DNA of 64,000 bases from Apteryx mantelli (GCF_036417845.1 NC_089979.1:48244775-48308774), one strand, 5' to 3'; counted from the first letter of the stretch, positions 12,301 to 25,823 are shown. Program-made: numbers and translations. The notes: generated by a model from the sequence alone, not told the origin.

Positions 12301-14664
12301 CCCTACTGAATGATAGGGACTTGCACAACAAAATAAAATGCATACCTTCTAAGAATGACTACTAAATATCTCTTTTAATCAAGATTCAACCTTTTCGGCA
12401 AATGACAGCATCATTATGTGCCATTAAGGATAAATACGGTGAGTTGCTGGAAATAAGGGCTGGCTGGTTTTATCTCCCTAGTGTTCTGGGTTCTGCCTTT
12501 CATCTCTGAGAAATGGCTGGCCCAGAGCATATTGAATTCACAGGAAAGGATGTCTTTGAGTTAGCTGAACTTTGAAACAGGTCCCATGAGAGGAAATATG
12601 CTTCTGTAGGTGAAATGGGTTTCCCTAATATATCTAATCCAGGAGAGCAAGAAGGGCCTCTACAGGTGCCTTGAATACAGATCCATGAAGACAGAGTCCC
12701 AAATTACGTGAATCATGTTTTTATTTTATTCTCCCGGGTCGCCTCAGGTGCATTTGAACACTGTACCAGAAGATCAGAAATAGTCACCCATGCTAGGCCT
12801 TGCAAACCCTCTGTTGAAAAAACAAATGATGGAGATTTCTCACAGCCCTAAATCCAAGAAATAAATCCCCACAAGGCCTGACCTGGATCACCGCAGACAA
12901 AGTAGCATTTAGTATGTTTGTTTTGTCTGCCTGCTTTTGGCATGATACAGTCTGTTTCCCATAGTCTATCAGGCCCGCTCTGTGGACCAGCCTTTCTTTC
13001 CATCCCTCCAAAGCCCAGATTTGTTTCACTTGACCAATTTAATCATCACAGATATATATATTCTACTCTGTAGGGTGTCACCTCCTCAAGACAACTCAAA
13101 GATGAGTCTCCAAGGGATGGCTCTTTCTATTTAGAAAGTTGATGTGACTGTAATTCTAACTTTATGCTTCTTACTTTGGTGCCTTATTTGGGTGGGTGCT
13201 TAGTTAGGCAGCTGGGGTTAATCTCGGCCTGGGTTCCAAATTGAACATGAACTGAAAATGCGGCAGGCCCCTGTATTGGTCACTTAATTATGGCCAAGCT
13301 TACTGTGTGTTGCTCCATTGTTCCTGTGTCAGCTTCTGTTGCAATATGGCCCACAGACATCTCAGACAAGTTGCTGAAGAACATCTAGACTGGGTTGGGT
13401 ACCTATTACAAGTCTAATTAGAAGGAAGCAATTGCTGGGATTACATGTGCAAGTGTGATTCTGTGCAAGCAAATAGCCACTTCGGCATTTATTGAAGCTT
13501 CCCTTTTTAAATACTTCTTACATACACATTTGTCTATTAATTTCCATTAACTGCATACACAATACAGAGATTTAGGTTTTCCATAAATTTCTGTGTTATA
13601 TCTGGGTATTTCTCGCGTTTCAAAATCATACCTTTTTTATTTCTTCATACTTGAATCTCAAATCTAATAATTTTCTAATTTTGGTCACCATAGTATGGAA
13701 GAAAGGCTTCGTCCCTCTGCAAAGTTTCTCTTCCTATTGTTCTACAGTTTAATTAATATATCTTTTACTATGCCTCTTAAAACTCATAGGTCTTTGTTAT
13801 CTATTATCAGTTTTCCCAGATACCACCAGCCGCAGCAGCCACATCTTCAAATGCTCTCAGTGACAGTAGGTTGCACACAAGATGAGACATTTTTCTTGCC
13901 TCAGTTCCTTCACTCACAAGCATCAGATGGGAACTGAAAGCACTCTGACCTCCTGGATTCAGATTCTGGGGCATCAAAGTGATAGGGAATGCAGCTGCAG
14001 GTTTCTGTTGATTTGGAAGCCATCCTCAATCACCCTAAATCCACGAAGCTTTCTCTCCCCTTAGAGATTCACAGTACAAAACAGCTGAAAGTGAGGGGAG
14101 AACTGTCCCCTTTCATAGCACCTCAGGGAATTGCTCCGCTGTGCTCACTCAGCCTGGAGCCCCAGAGCTGTGCTCTGGTTCACAGGCACAGGCAAGGTCA
14201 TCAGAGTCTGCTGCAACAGATATCCTGGTGACCCCTTCCTTGAAAATGGGCAGCAGCTGCCTGTGGTTGCTCTTTGGGTCACCTAATGCTTTGAACCATG
14301 AATGGTAACTACTTTCCCACATGTTCTCCTGAAATTTTGCAATTTCACAACTTTATTCATTCCAGTTGTCTAATAATTTGTTCAATAGATAAAATCTATC
14401 TGCTGTATTTTAACTTTATTTTCTAATATTTCATTTATTGCCACTTCTGAGCACATTGCACTTTTGCACTTTTAAAGAGGTTTTCATTCACATAATAAAA
14501 CCTATGATTTTCCCTCAACATGAAAAAAAAATTGTTTTTTTTCTCTTTCCTTTTTTTCCCTTGGAAGATTTCAATGTATGTAGTATTACAGAGGAAAGAT
14601 GTAGACATGAATTTGTAAATTACATTCTATTATGAGGAAAAAAATGCATCTTTTCATGTAATTC
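12301..14664. other. non-coding stretch with an enhancer-like block
   Basis: No exon recognised. The block 13180-13500 is less repetitive and holds several developmental transcription-factor-like motifs, treated in the findings. Confidence 0.45.
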
Positions 14665-14760
14665 TGAACTACAAACTCATAGAAGACAGAGATAGGAAAG
14701 AGCCATCCCTGACAGCACAGAATTGCCCTTAATATTTTATGAAGAATTATAACAGTAGAG
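14665..14760 (-). mobile_element. possible CR1 3' end fragment
   Basis: The plus strand has ACTCATAGAAGACAGAGATAGGAAAGAG followed by CCATCCCTGACA. This resembles the antisense of a CR1 3' UTR ('atcatagaat…ggaagggac…' and '…ccatccctgacag'). The match is short and diverged. Confidence 0.3.
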
Positions 14761-16434
14761 CAATATAGCTCTAATGAAGGGTCTACAAAAATTTGCAGTC
14801 AGTGGGACTACAAAAATTGATGACCACTCATCCTGTGTATGTTATTTAAAGGGCAAATTAAAATTTTTAAGTCATGCTTACTTTAAACCACTTCAATATT
14901 AATTCTAGGTATCCTTGCAAATCTACAAGAGTGTAATCTCCATGTCTACTATTTTCTTTTTTTTTGCTATTTTCCCCTTTCTGGAGGTTTATATGGAAAA
15001 AACACCTCTAGAAAACCCTTTTAAACCAGCAGATATATATTATTCTAATTTTGTTTGCAGGAAATTTTGGTTAAAATGGTTCAGACTTGATCCAGAAAAA
15101 TCTAAAATTGATCTTTTTTTATTGGTGTCCGCCCTGCTGTGCACCTGCAGTGGCAGTATGCACTTGTAGGGACCAGTGCTGAGCCCCGTAATGTCTCAGG
15201 AACATCTCTCAGGAGGGAAGATCTTGTCATCGTGGTTGCTTCTTCCCTAGTGCACGCAATGGGGGACCTTCACCCCTCAGACCTCCACAGCCCCAGGACA
15301 TGCTTCTAGGGTCCTGTCTGATGACAGCTCCCTCACAGCTATGGAAGATACCTAAGTTATTTTCAGTTGCTAGTCCCAATCATTTTGGATACCTAATGCA
15401 TGCATGAAACATGAGAGAATACTTGAATATACATTCATGAATTAATGAATACAACTTGTATGTATGAACACCTCATTTTTTGCCAAATGATGCTGAAACA
15501 CCTGTAGTAACTTCAGACAAAACTAAATTGTCTACAGTTTGACTGAATTCACATGAAGTTATTTCCTCCCCACCCCCCCACATACATCTCTCAGCTAGGA
15601 ATGTACTTAACTCAGACCTTGAGAGAAAACTGCCTTTCTTAAACAATTAAAGAAAGCATCACTGACCCACAGATTTCCATCCTTGTATACAAAGAAACCC
15701 AAATAGTTTTAAAGCAATTTAGAAGTTCAAAGACAAAAAGTAAGAAAGTGAAGCCAACAAGAAAAAAAAAACGGATATTAAAATCAAGGATAATTTTTCA
15801 AATATTGTGTTCCACATTAGCAGTTTGTTCTGAAAAAATAAATCATTTCGACAGTTTATGACTTTGTGACTACGATGAATAAGGGATGTTGTCAGAAGAA
15901 GCAAAGATTAAAAACGCAAATGTCTTAGTCATTGTTATATGTAAAATTGATGCATCAAACAACAACAACAAAAAAAAGTTGTCATGATATTAGTAAGTTA
16001 TCCACTTGGTTTCTCAAGAGTATGACAGTGCACATATAATTACATGGAGAATGAGAGTGGTGAGAATGGAGAGGTGGGGCTTTACAGCGCACTGAGTGTA
16101 GGCACACGCCTAAGAAAACAACCAGTCACTCAAGAAACTGATAAACAGTTTCTGTACCTCACATCCGAGGTGATAAGCAGAACTCCAGGCTAAACAGAAT
16201 GTTTCTTCCACTCTTTCAGCTGCGCACTGGAGAAATGCAAATCTGCCAAACTAGCTTTAGAAAGATATATGAACCATAAGAACGCTTCAGTGAAGCACTG
16301 ACTTCAGGTCAAAAGAGTGCAGCTCCGAGAAGGTATGCAAGACACACTGCATAGCCCTTATGCAAGACTATGCCACTCTGTTGACAATACACATTCTCTT
16401 TGCCCTCTCTCCCTTGGACTTTGGTCTGAGTTTA
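14761..16434. other. non-coding stretch, no gene recognised
   Basis: AT-rich DNA with a GC-richer patch at about 15120-15340 that I do not recognise. No coding exon seen. Confidence 0.45.
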
Positions 16435-16590
16435 ATTGTGCTTATATTTTTGTTAATTAATAGTAAGCCTCTTGGGAAAGAGAATCTGGTTTTAGTCAGG
16501 TTTATAAAAATTACAGTGCTATATAAATGTTTTGTATTACTAGTAATGGTATTAATAATAGTAATAACAAGAGTGAAAGCAAGAAAACTT
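16435..16590 (+). mobile_element. possible MIR-like or related SINE tail
   Basis: The segment runs GTAAGCCTCTTGGGAAAGAG, then ACAGTGCTATATAAATG, then a run of TAATAATAGTAATAA. Old amniote SINE copies often end with 'agctctttggggcagg…', '…gctatataaatg' and an ATA/ATT trinucleotide tail in that order. The agreement is loose. Confidence 0.3.
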
Positions 16591-17939
16591 TTGTGAGATG
16601 TGCCACAGAGACTTTATTAGAAAGAAAATTTTGTTTTTTTTTCCTCTTAGTGATTGCTCAGTCATTTCAGACTTGAAAGGAGCAACAAACAAAATGAGAA
16701 ATCTGAAGAATGTATAAGAAAAAAAAACTATTTTAAAATAAAGGGGGCTGAAGATTTTGGATAACAGGATTAGATGTCTCAAATAAGCTTATAGGAGAGC
16801 TTTGGGTGTGATGAACTTTATTGGTTATTTGTGTGTAAAATACACGGAACTTTCAAAATACCTAATATCTTTTTTCTTAACAGTTGTCAAAAAAAAAAAA
16901 AAAGCTAAAATAAGGGTAATAAATTAACCTTAGTCTACTGGTACAACTGTATTTAGGAAAATGCTGAGAAAGACAGTGACACAGCCAGTACTTTGGTAGA
17001 AAAATTGTTAAGAAAGCAAAAAGCAGGCAGCCAGTCTCTCCACTGAACATAGTTCTTTCAGTTTATACCAAATTCATAAGTCAGGAGCTGAAACAGGGTC
17101 TCTGTGAATATTTTTTCTAAGAAGCCTGTTAAAATTCAGTCATGATTTATCATGAATAAAAAGCCAATCCTTCCAAAAAAAAAAAAAATCCAGCCCCCAT
17201 GATGGACACTATTTCTGGTCTACTTTGTTGCTGATCACTAGAAATGGCTGGAAAATAATATGTGTTGCATTTATACCTGTTGGCACAATCCTGAGATTTG
17301 ATTTGCTGGAAAGAAACTTTGACATTTTAAAACCTTAAAATTTTATGAGAAATTGGAAATGATTGGATGAAAGGTCATTAAAACCTTCACATTCTTCTAA
17401 ATGGTTTCAGATCTGATTCTTTACCTCAGAAAGGTATGCATTGAAGGTTCAACCAGTTTTCATATAGCAAGAAGCCATCTGGAAAAGTTTGAGGAATCTG
17501 CAAATAAATAATTTGTGGTGACTGTGGTGAGCTGAGTTTGCACCTGTAAGCTTCTTTTTCTTTTGATATGTTTTTCTGGACCCTGCAAGAATGGTGGTAC
17601 TGGGTCTAGTGCCTCTGCACAGACATATCAAACAAAACAAAAGGCTTGAATCATCAGCGTCAGTGGAAGCTTTCCTAAGTCCTGGGTTTCATCCTCAGCT
17701 GTGATTGCACAGATGCCTCTCCTTGTCCTCCTGCCACTGTATAGGGTACTAGTACAGATGGCAGTATAGATGAATCCTCTATTTGTATTGGTCACTGTTG
17801 CCTTTCATTAACCTACTGCACCAATTTCCTCTCAACCACCTTTCCTTTGGGGTGTGGTTTTATGTACAGCAGTGCCAGTTGGTGCAATAAACTCCTTCTC
17901 CCCTCAGCCCGCTGTGTTAAGTTGCTGCGCAAAAGCAAG
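16591..17939. other. non-coding stretch with poly-A runs
   Basis: Contains A-runs at 16889-16903 and 17175-17188. No exon or repeat family recognised. Confidence 0.45.
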
Positions 17940-18290
17940 TGATTCATAGATTTTAAGGCTAGAGGGGACCATTATAATAATTATATTTGCCATCCATTAG
18001 AAACAGAGTACATAATTCAGAAACATATTTTGTCTTGTATTAAAGCCTTTGAGTGCTGGAGATTACATCACATCCCCTAATTATTTGTTTAATATTTATT
18101 AAACTTCCTCCTGAAAAAATTTCACGATGTTTACAGCTGTGTTTCTCTAGAATACAGATTCCGAGTCTTGTTGTGCCTTTGTTTACCAAACTTAAACTGA
18201 AGTTAAGGAGCCCTCTATATCAAAATCTTCTTCTTGTGTACATAATTATGGCACATGTAAAATGCTTATGGACCTCTCTGCTCCCTATCA
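17940..18290 (-). mobile_element. CR1 LINE fragment (3' end)
   Basis: The plus strand begins GATTCATAGATTTTAAGGCT with AGAGGGGACCATTATAAT after it. This is the antisense 3' terminus typical of turtle and crocodilian CR1. Further in, antisense CR1 landmarks appear in the right order: GGAGATTACATCACATCCCC, then TCTTGTTGTGCCTTTGTTTACC, then GGAGCCCTCTATATCAAAATC. The 5' part is missing, as is normal for CR1. This is one of the strongest pointers to a turtle or crocodilian source. Confidence 0.75.
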
Positions 18291-19798
18291 CCATGGCAGC
18301 ACCAACAGCTCTTCATCAGTTTTAGCTGTCTTTCTCTCCTGGAAGAAGATGTCCCCAGTAGCAAGACCTTTTCCTTAGTCTTTGTATGCAAGAGTGGTCA
18401 CCATCAAGAGCTCCCTGTTTTCATTCTCTTTGCAACTGAACTACCCAAATAGATTTAAATATATAGATGGCTAATTACATACTACCATCATCAGATTTTG
18501 AAAGGAGAGAAGTGGGCAACAACCATTTGAAAATTTCCAGTTTCTGGTGGTCTTTGTAAGTGTGATTGGAGAGGGGACATTAGACTCCGTACCCGAGTCC
18601 TGTGCCATTTCCTCTCTACGCTCCACACTTCCACACACGCCAGGTCACAACCTGATTTGCTCTCCCTTCTCCGATCTCCCTCATGCAATCTTTTGCCAGG
18701 AGAACAACCTTTAGGAGTACTGGGACTACTTGTTATTTACTCCTCTCAGGAGAACATAGCCAAAAAGGCAATAAGGATATCTGAGGAGGAGGAGGGGTTT
18801 TGTGTCTTTCAATCCTCTAAACTTGAGCCATCTGTAAGGCCAGAAACTCTAGCTGTAGATGCACCAAGATTATGGCTAGTGAGGCAAGGACCCAGGTGGC
18901 ACAGAATCATTCCCAACACATTTGGGATGAAGGCTTGATGCAGTTCATGAGAATAATAAAAAAATAAAACTTATTTCTATGAGAAAAGGATATTAACCCC
19001 AGCCTGTATCTGCCTTTCTCATATGCAGGAGGGAATACAGATTTTAAATACAAATGTCATGTAACTTACTCTCCAGGACAAAAGAGGAAAAGAGGAAAAA
19101 ATATGTTAGAAGTCTTGTGACTAATCTGGAAGAATCTTTAGTTTATCTATCTTTAGGCACCTAGCTCAGGTAAATAAAATAGGAGCACAGTCTCCCTAGG
19201 ACTTCTGTACAGTCAGTAGAGAAGAAGTCAGCTGCAGCAGATGAATCAAAGAGCCCAAGATCTGAATTGGACCCTGGAGAGCAATTGATCCCTGGAGTTG
19301 CTTTGTCTCTTCTTGGTGACTACAGAGGGAAGACAGGATGACACCACTTAGCAATTCAGACCATCAGGCCTGAAGTGAGTCAGCTTTCTATCCTATGTGG
19401 CTTTCCATCCTGTGTGGCTTTCCCATCATTCCCTCTGAAGAAAAACACTGTACTGATATTCCTCCTTAGTTATAGTATCTAACTATAAAAGTTAATCCAC
19501 AGAGTGTGACCGTAGAAACAGTGCTGTATAGCTTAGGCGACTTGCATGGCAGGTCCAGCTCTAAACTTTGTCTTTAGGTTGTTTAAATAAATTCTTCAAC
19601 AGCCTTTGCAGTGACATATAGATACAGATATACATACAGATAAATGAATATACCATGCTATTATTTTGGATAAATTGAAAGTAAACAAGCAAACAAACAA
19701 ATAAATAAATAGCTCTGAACTCTTGAATAACTTGCAAAAAAGGCTGTTTACATAGAGCATTAGTTGCAGTTTGGTCATTCCTGTCTTGTCTACAGGAC
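18291..19798. other. non-coding stretch, no gene recognised
   Basis: A GC-richer zone at about 18530-18930 has open frames of 65 to 93 codons on both strands, none recognisable. AAAC/AAAT simple repeat at 19683-19710. Confidence 0.45.
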
Positions 19799-19841
19799 AT
19801 GATCTATAGATCTTTGTGTCAGATCTATAGATCTTTGTGGA
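19799..19841. repeat. 21-bp tandem duplication with palindromic core
   Basis: The unit GATCTATAGATCTTTGTG occurs at 19801 and again at 19822 (period 21). The second copy is embedded in the perfect 14-base palindrome AGATCTATAGATCT (19821-19834). Confidence 0.8.
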
Positions 19842-19889
19842 CACTTAAAACAAAGCTGAAGGAGACTCCTAAAAAGAAAGAAAAATGGC

Positions 19890-20060
19890 TCTATGGTTAG
19901 GCTGTACATGTGGTTCAGTTCCCTCTCCTGTCATACTTCCTCTGTGACACAGGGTCAGTCATCTAATCAAATTTCTGCTTCAGTGCTCAACCTATCCACT
20001 AAAGGGAAAATACTATCCTTTTCTACAGTGATTATTATAAATAATTCTAGAGTCAAGCAC
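19890..20060 (+). mobile_element. MIR-like SINE fragment
   Basis: The order TGTGGTTCAGTTCCCTCTCC, ACTTCCTCTGTGACACAGGG, TCAGTCATCTAATCAAATTT, TGCTTCAGTGCTCAACCTATCC, ACTAAAGGGAAAATACTA follows the MIR core in sense orientation ('ggttcaattcc…cttgctgtgtgacctt…gcaagtcacttaacct…cctcagtttc…tgtaaaatgggaataa'). It is old and diverged. Confidence 0.6.
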
Positions 20061-21144
20061 CAGCAGGATGCAATCTGGCAACGTACAAGATAAATTGTTC
20101 ATCCCTGAAAGTATGTTCAATGAAAGACCAAAATTTTGCTCAGTGGTCTCAAGAATTCAAGCAGCTTACATAACTGCAAAATCTCTTACTCCTTTTCAGC
20201 TTCTTTTATCTCTTACAGGAGTCTAGGATCTCACTTTGTAACACTGATTTGTCAAGAAGCACATGTAAACTTTCAGATAAATGAATACCACACATTCCAC
20301 CAGACTTATGCTCCTCCATCTTTTCAGTGTCTTAAACACATGATAGTTTCAAAGCTTTAGCAGCTGGCTGGAAAAGAAGCCTCAAGGCTTATGCTGTATT
20401 TGGATATGTTACCAACCCATTTCTGCATAGCTTGTAAAACGAGCTATAGTGTCTATGCTGCAGCTGAATTGATGAGAAATTCCACAGAGGATGAGAAGAC
20501 AAAAGAAAATGTATCCTATCATTTGCAGATTACAAATTCAGCCGACAAAGAAGCATTCACACCTCTTAATCTCGGAAATTAATCATACAATACACAGCAA
20601 TAGTATCTGAACCTTTTTTGGTCTAGAAAACACATGCGAGTTAAAATATGCTGGCTTTGAGCATGCTTGGAGACATGGGCATGAGAAGGAGGAGCCATCT
20701 CTGAGAGCTGGCGTAATTCAGACTGCACTAGCCAGTGTCGGCAGTAGTCACGGTGCCGGAGGGACAGTTGAGCTCCTGAGAGAGCACTAGGATTCACTAT
20801 GTCTGCACAGCAGCTTGCAGTGGTAAGCAAGGCAAAGGAAGTTTTTGAGAGATGTGCCTGCAACTCCTGCATGTCCAATTGCCACAGCTATACCTTTTAC
20901 AAAGTTATGCCAGTTGTCTGCAGACACCCTAATATATGAGAGGCTGAGAGCACCACATCGCACTGGAGTCCTCTGCTAGGGACTGCAGACACCTCCATAA
21001 CAGACTTCCTCTGGGCTGCATTCTGGTTTAATATGGCAAGGATTAAGCAAGTTTCCCTGTGCAAAACCAGATGTTGCTTTCTTCCTCATATGAGCAGTTT
21101 CCCTGTGTCAGAGGAACAAGCTGGGTGTGTAGATTGTATGGGTA
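20061..21144. other. non-coding stretch, no gene recognised
   Basis: Ordinary AT-rich DNA. A 99-codon minus-strand frame at 20579-20878 has no recognisable product. Confidence 0.45.
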
Positions 21145-21235
21145 TCATGCTCTGGGCTAAACTCTACCTTCAGTTATGCCTTGGTGAACTGGAGTAAGTG
21201 TTCAGCTTTAGTGAAACTAGTCAAACTGGTGGAAC
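21145..21235 (+). mobile_element. possible MITE-like fragment
   Basis: The sequence GGGCTAAACTCTACCTTCAG, TTATGCCTTGGTGAACTGG, AGTAAGTGTTCAGCTTTAGTG follows, with changes, a palindromic non-autonomous element common in sauropsids ('gggccaaattctgccctcagttacaccagtgtaaatc…agtaactcc…'). Only one half is visible. The family name is uncertain. Confidence 0.4.
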
Positions 21236-24200
21236 ATTTCATTGCTCTTACAGAGGAAAGAGGCTTGCTCTAGACCTTTTCATTCATTCTGAAATTTCAA
21301 GAGCATTTTCCTAGTATACCAGCAAAGGACAAAATGAAATATATGATTATTGCTATAATCATTTGGCCATCTTTGCCTTCTGAAACCAAATCTCTGCCCA
21401 AAGATAAACATTTCTGACCAGGTAGATAGCTCTTCAAAACTGAGCTACGTCTTTAAATAATCCTGAAATTTTCTATTCAAAAGACTAAGGAAGCTTGCAA
21501 AGCATTTACCAGATATACTGACTATGTGCAAGTGTTTCATTGAAAAAAAACAAGGTAGAAGAATTTTTCTGCAAGAGAGGTACATTTTTTTCAAATTGAG
21601 ATAAATATAAAATAACACCCACCAGAAGACAGGCCCATGAGGCAAAAGGGTCTGCTGTGAACATTGTGATTTTGTTTGCTTTCCCTAAAGCAAAGATTTT
21701 AATATAATTTCAGATAGACATTTGTAAAAAATATTTCACAGGGAAAGATATGTTAGCAATCATTTTGGCTGAAAAGAATAGAGGAAATCTGCAAAGTAAG
21801 AAACAACAATTCAAGCAGAAACTTAGTTTTAATAAGATCAAGTTTTGCCCTGCCATATTTTGAAACTATCTGGAAGAGCCTGTTGCCTTCCACAAAGAAC
21901 AAACACAGCTAAAATTACTAACGCAATGACTCTACTCAACAAACAACTTAATACCTGCAGACTTTCTAACTGGGCGTGGAGGTGTAATTTGCTCTTTTGG
22001 ATTTTTCTGCTTGAACAGAAGCCAAAGTAAACTCCCAAGCCAAGTAACACTGATTTAAAAATAATTTTCTGAAGCTCTTCGTTCCCATGAAATCCTGATG
22101 TCTATTTACTAATCTGAGATTCAGAAACAATTGAAATGCACCATTTGGAGGATTTCTCTGAGAAAAATCCATAAAAGCAGAAACACCAACATGCTTTACA
22201 ACATATCAATCCCTGTGCAACACACATTGGTCTTTCTATGTTAATAAAATTAAATATTTACAAATTGAAAATACCTATTTACTTGCATTAGATCATCAAG
22301 CACAGACATGTTTTACATTAAAGAGGTTTTCAATATGATGGCTGCATTGTACTTCTAATGCCTTTGTGCACCAGGTGTTGTTTATAATTTTAACTGGAGA
22401 AAATCTCTGTGATGAATTCCGGCCACCTTCATATTGTCCGAACAATATTGTTGATATTTTCTGGATGCACAGCAACCAGATGTAACGGTAAAACCTTTTA
22501 CTCTTAACTGCTTAACTAAAAGATCTTGCAAATTTCTGGCTACAATTTTATAAAACACTCCTGGATGTCTTTAACCTAGGAATGCTGGCAAGGCTCCAAG
22601 GCTCTCAGTCTGCAATTGCATTGGCTTTTTTCTTTTTTCTCCCCCAATTACAGATTCATTTCCATTCGTCAAAATATGTGATATACTTTCATGTGGCATG
22701 TATAAAAAAGACAAAACTTTAAATTAACTTAAAAATACAAGGTTTGAAATCAGTCACTGGAAGAACTTTAGTGGAGGAGGGAATGAGGTGGCCCTTTCTT
22801 ATCATTCAGCTATATCTGAATGCTCTGCAAAGTATTCCTGGTTATATAGTCATAGCCTGCATCACAGCAAGAGGTAGAAACTGGACAAAAAGATTTCTGA
22901 AAGTATTACTCTTTAGAGAAAAAGGAGTGGAAGGAGGCATAAAGAGCTGGGATTCCTGCCTTCTTTGTCTGGCAGTCACCGGAGATGACTGCACATAGAG
23001 ATAGGAAAGAGATGTAAAGACAAACTGCCCTTGCAAGAAGGATGTACAGGAAGAATGGCATTTTAGAGAGATGGCTCTATGTGACCTTGCCTTAGGTGGA
23101 CGTGATTCTGCTTATACAGCCTTTTATACTCAGGACTCTTCTAAAAGACTAAGCTTATTTCAGAAACAGCAGGGAGTCACAGGCCTCATTTCCACCCAGT
23201 CTAACTTTTGTCCTTTGTTATATATATATTTTTTAATCTTGCTGTAATTATTATCAGTTATTTTGTAGATTGTTCAGAATGGCAGGTAAGTAACGCCTTC
23301 CATTACCTCAGGTAATACCACTCAGCCATTTCAGGGTTTTTTTGCAATACACTCTGACATGTCTTCTTGTCTCAGTCTCAGACTACAAGCAAGTTTGGAG
23401 TGCAAGCGGCCCAGGTGAAAAGGAAGCCACAGTTATAATACTGACTATAATGCAACCACACCAGTGACGAGCTAGTTCTCCCTTGAGGGAAGTGGGGCCA
23501 GAGGCAATGCAGTAGACCTCTGACATCTGCATTTTTGCCAGAACCAACTGATAAAAATATTTTTGGAGTGAAATTCTAAAGAAGTTGCATCAGGAACTCC
23601 CCAACAAAAATAACAGACTGTCAGCGCTAGTGTCACTTTATCTTTGCTAATTTTGCAGCTATTGTATATCTACAATCGTATATCTGTTATCTGCAATATT
23701 CAGTAGCAGCTGCCCTGACTTCACTGAGGTTATATGCACATTTTTACAGAGTCGTTAGTTAAAGTCTTCCTGGCTTATCAGGTAAACTAAGGAATGCTTG
23801 CTGTAGGAACTAAAACCAATGAGGGTAAATCCTAATACTAAAATTAAGCAGAAAAAAATCCTTTTGAAGTATTGCCCTGTGGAACTAGCTTAAACTAGTT
23901 TGGTCAGGTTTAGGAAGCTTCAGAAGGCAGAGGACTTGAAAATGCAGAGAATCTCAGTTCTGACATGAGAGAAAAGGCATTTTACCTGCCTGATCGCTGA
24001 CAGATGTAAGACTGAGCAAGACAGAGGCAAACCTTCTAAAGGATTTCTATGTGGAAAACGTGACAAGCAGGTAAGCTAAGTATTATTATTAGTGCTATTT
24101 CAACATTTTAAAACACTTTTTCTCTCAAATGCTTTTTTCTGATTAAATAGTATGTGTTTTATGGAGCTGGCCAGTTACAAGGTACCTCTGAGAAAGCAGA

Positions 24201-25800
24201 ATGCAGGGAGAGTGATGCAGGGAAGCCAGGCCACTCTTGTGAGCTGAACAAGTGCAAAATATAAAATATTAATCTGGAGGTTTCTGCTCCAGGAACCTGA
24301 CAAGCAGAGGCCCGCGTTACAGTGGGTGGGAGAGAGTCCTGTTGAACTGGATAACGTGCTACGTGTTCTAGATAATAGGTAGGCAGAACTAAGGGCTAGT
24401 TTGCAACATTTAGGTGTAGCCATTATTAAGGAATGATGCAAATTCTCCGTTCCAGAAGCACTGAGGAATGTGCCTACATACTGCCTTTACCATTCTGTAG
24501 CTATGCCACCCTACGTGGTGGTTCACCCTGCTTACCCAAGTGTGAAAGGCTGCGCTTACCCTCTCCGAAAAGCTTGCTTTCTCCAAAGAGGTAGGGGAGG
24601 AGAAAGGCTACATTCTTCTGGGGGCAGAGTGAGATTCTTTCTGGCTGTCACAGGAACTTTGCAGGAGTGACCTGTACATCTTCTTTGCTCTCTCTGTTTT
24701 CAGTCTAGGTAAATTAAAGGTTTATTCCATAATTATTAAGCTTAATGGAATATTTTTCTCCCTTTGATTACAATATTGTCTCAATTATTTGCTACCATAG
24801 ACAATTTTAAAAAACTTTGCTTATGTAGAAATACCAGATTTTAGAAAGATTTCTCAAGGTGATTTATGCCTAAATGGGCATCCCTAAATGGGATATGGAC
24901 AGGTGAAACAGAGCAGCTCTTATCCCCCTCTTTTCTGTGATCAGCCTACGCAGACACAACTAGCAACTATGAAGAATAGCACTCTGAAGTGGACTTTAAA
25001 GTAGATAGACTACATTTATATTGTGACTATTTTAATAATGCCTGTGTTATATAAAATGACCTTTGCAAAACAAGGAATCAGGCCAAAAATGTTCCAAAAT
25101 TTACCATTTTTGGTATGTAATGCTTATAATAATTCATGGGGATCAATAGCATGAAATGCTAAAAGGCGTCTAAGGGAAAGGATATTCTTTTTAAATTTTA
25201 TGACTCATGAAAAAAGCACTGCAAATACTCAGTGAAAATCTCTAACCAAATGCCAATACAGAATTATTCTCACTTATCCATGCTCTTAAGTCATATGTGA
25301 CACTACTGTTAAATTAACACTTATAATATCATGGTTATTATTATTATTTTTTTTTTTTTTTGCATTGAAGGCTATATATAGATTTACTTATGATACTGCC
25401 ACCTTCAGGAGTTAAGTTTTATGTAAATTTAAAATAACTGCAGTTGTGATAGAGCAATAACTCTAGAAGCAATCTAAGTTTATCTAATTCACTTAGATAA
25501 ACACTTTTAAACCACCTTAGATCCACACTGGATTCCCTGTTCATCTGACAGATCATCTCTGAATTTAGCTTTCATGGTCTAAGGCTAAGAAATTCTGAGG
25601 CAATTTAAGGCTGGTTCAGTTAATGTGCCAAGGGACCAAATAAGGGTGTGCCATGTTAAGCAGATAGCAAAAAGCTATAGGAAAATGTAAATTAAAGTAG
25701 GTTGACTCCCCTTTTAAATTACACCTGCTCTCTGTTTATATTCTACCAGATGGATTAAAAGGGTTAGGTTCAAATGTGCCTTAGAAGCATGACCTGTAGC
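21236..25800. other. non-coding stretch, no gene recognised
   Basis: No exon recognised. Holds the palindrome AACAATATTGTT at 22441-22452, an ATT/poly-T tract at 25337-25361, and a 10-bp hairpin at 25478-25502 (GTTTATCTAA…TTAGATAAAC, 5-base loop). Confidence 0.45.
25337..25361. repeat. (ATT)n and poly-T tract
   Basis: Three TTA/ATT units followed by 15 T residues (25347-25361). Confidence 0.85.
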
Positions 25801-25823
25801 AAAAAAAAAAAAAAAAAAAAAAA
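25801..25823. repeat. poly-A run (23)
   Basis: The longest pure A tract in the window. No recognisable retroposon precedes it. Confidence 0.95.

Noticed and set aside
24470-24670. 66-codon frame followed by GTAGGG
   Set aside because: Considered as an exon, but the donor is weak, there is no acceptor and the peptide is unrecognised.
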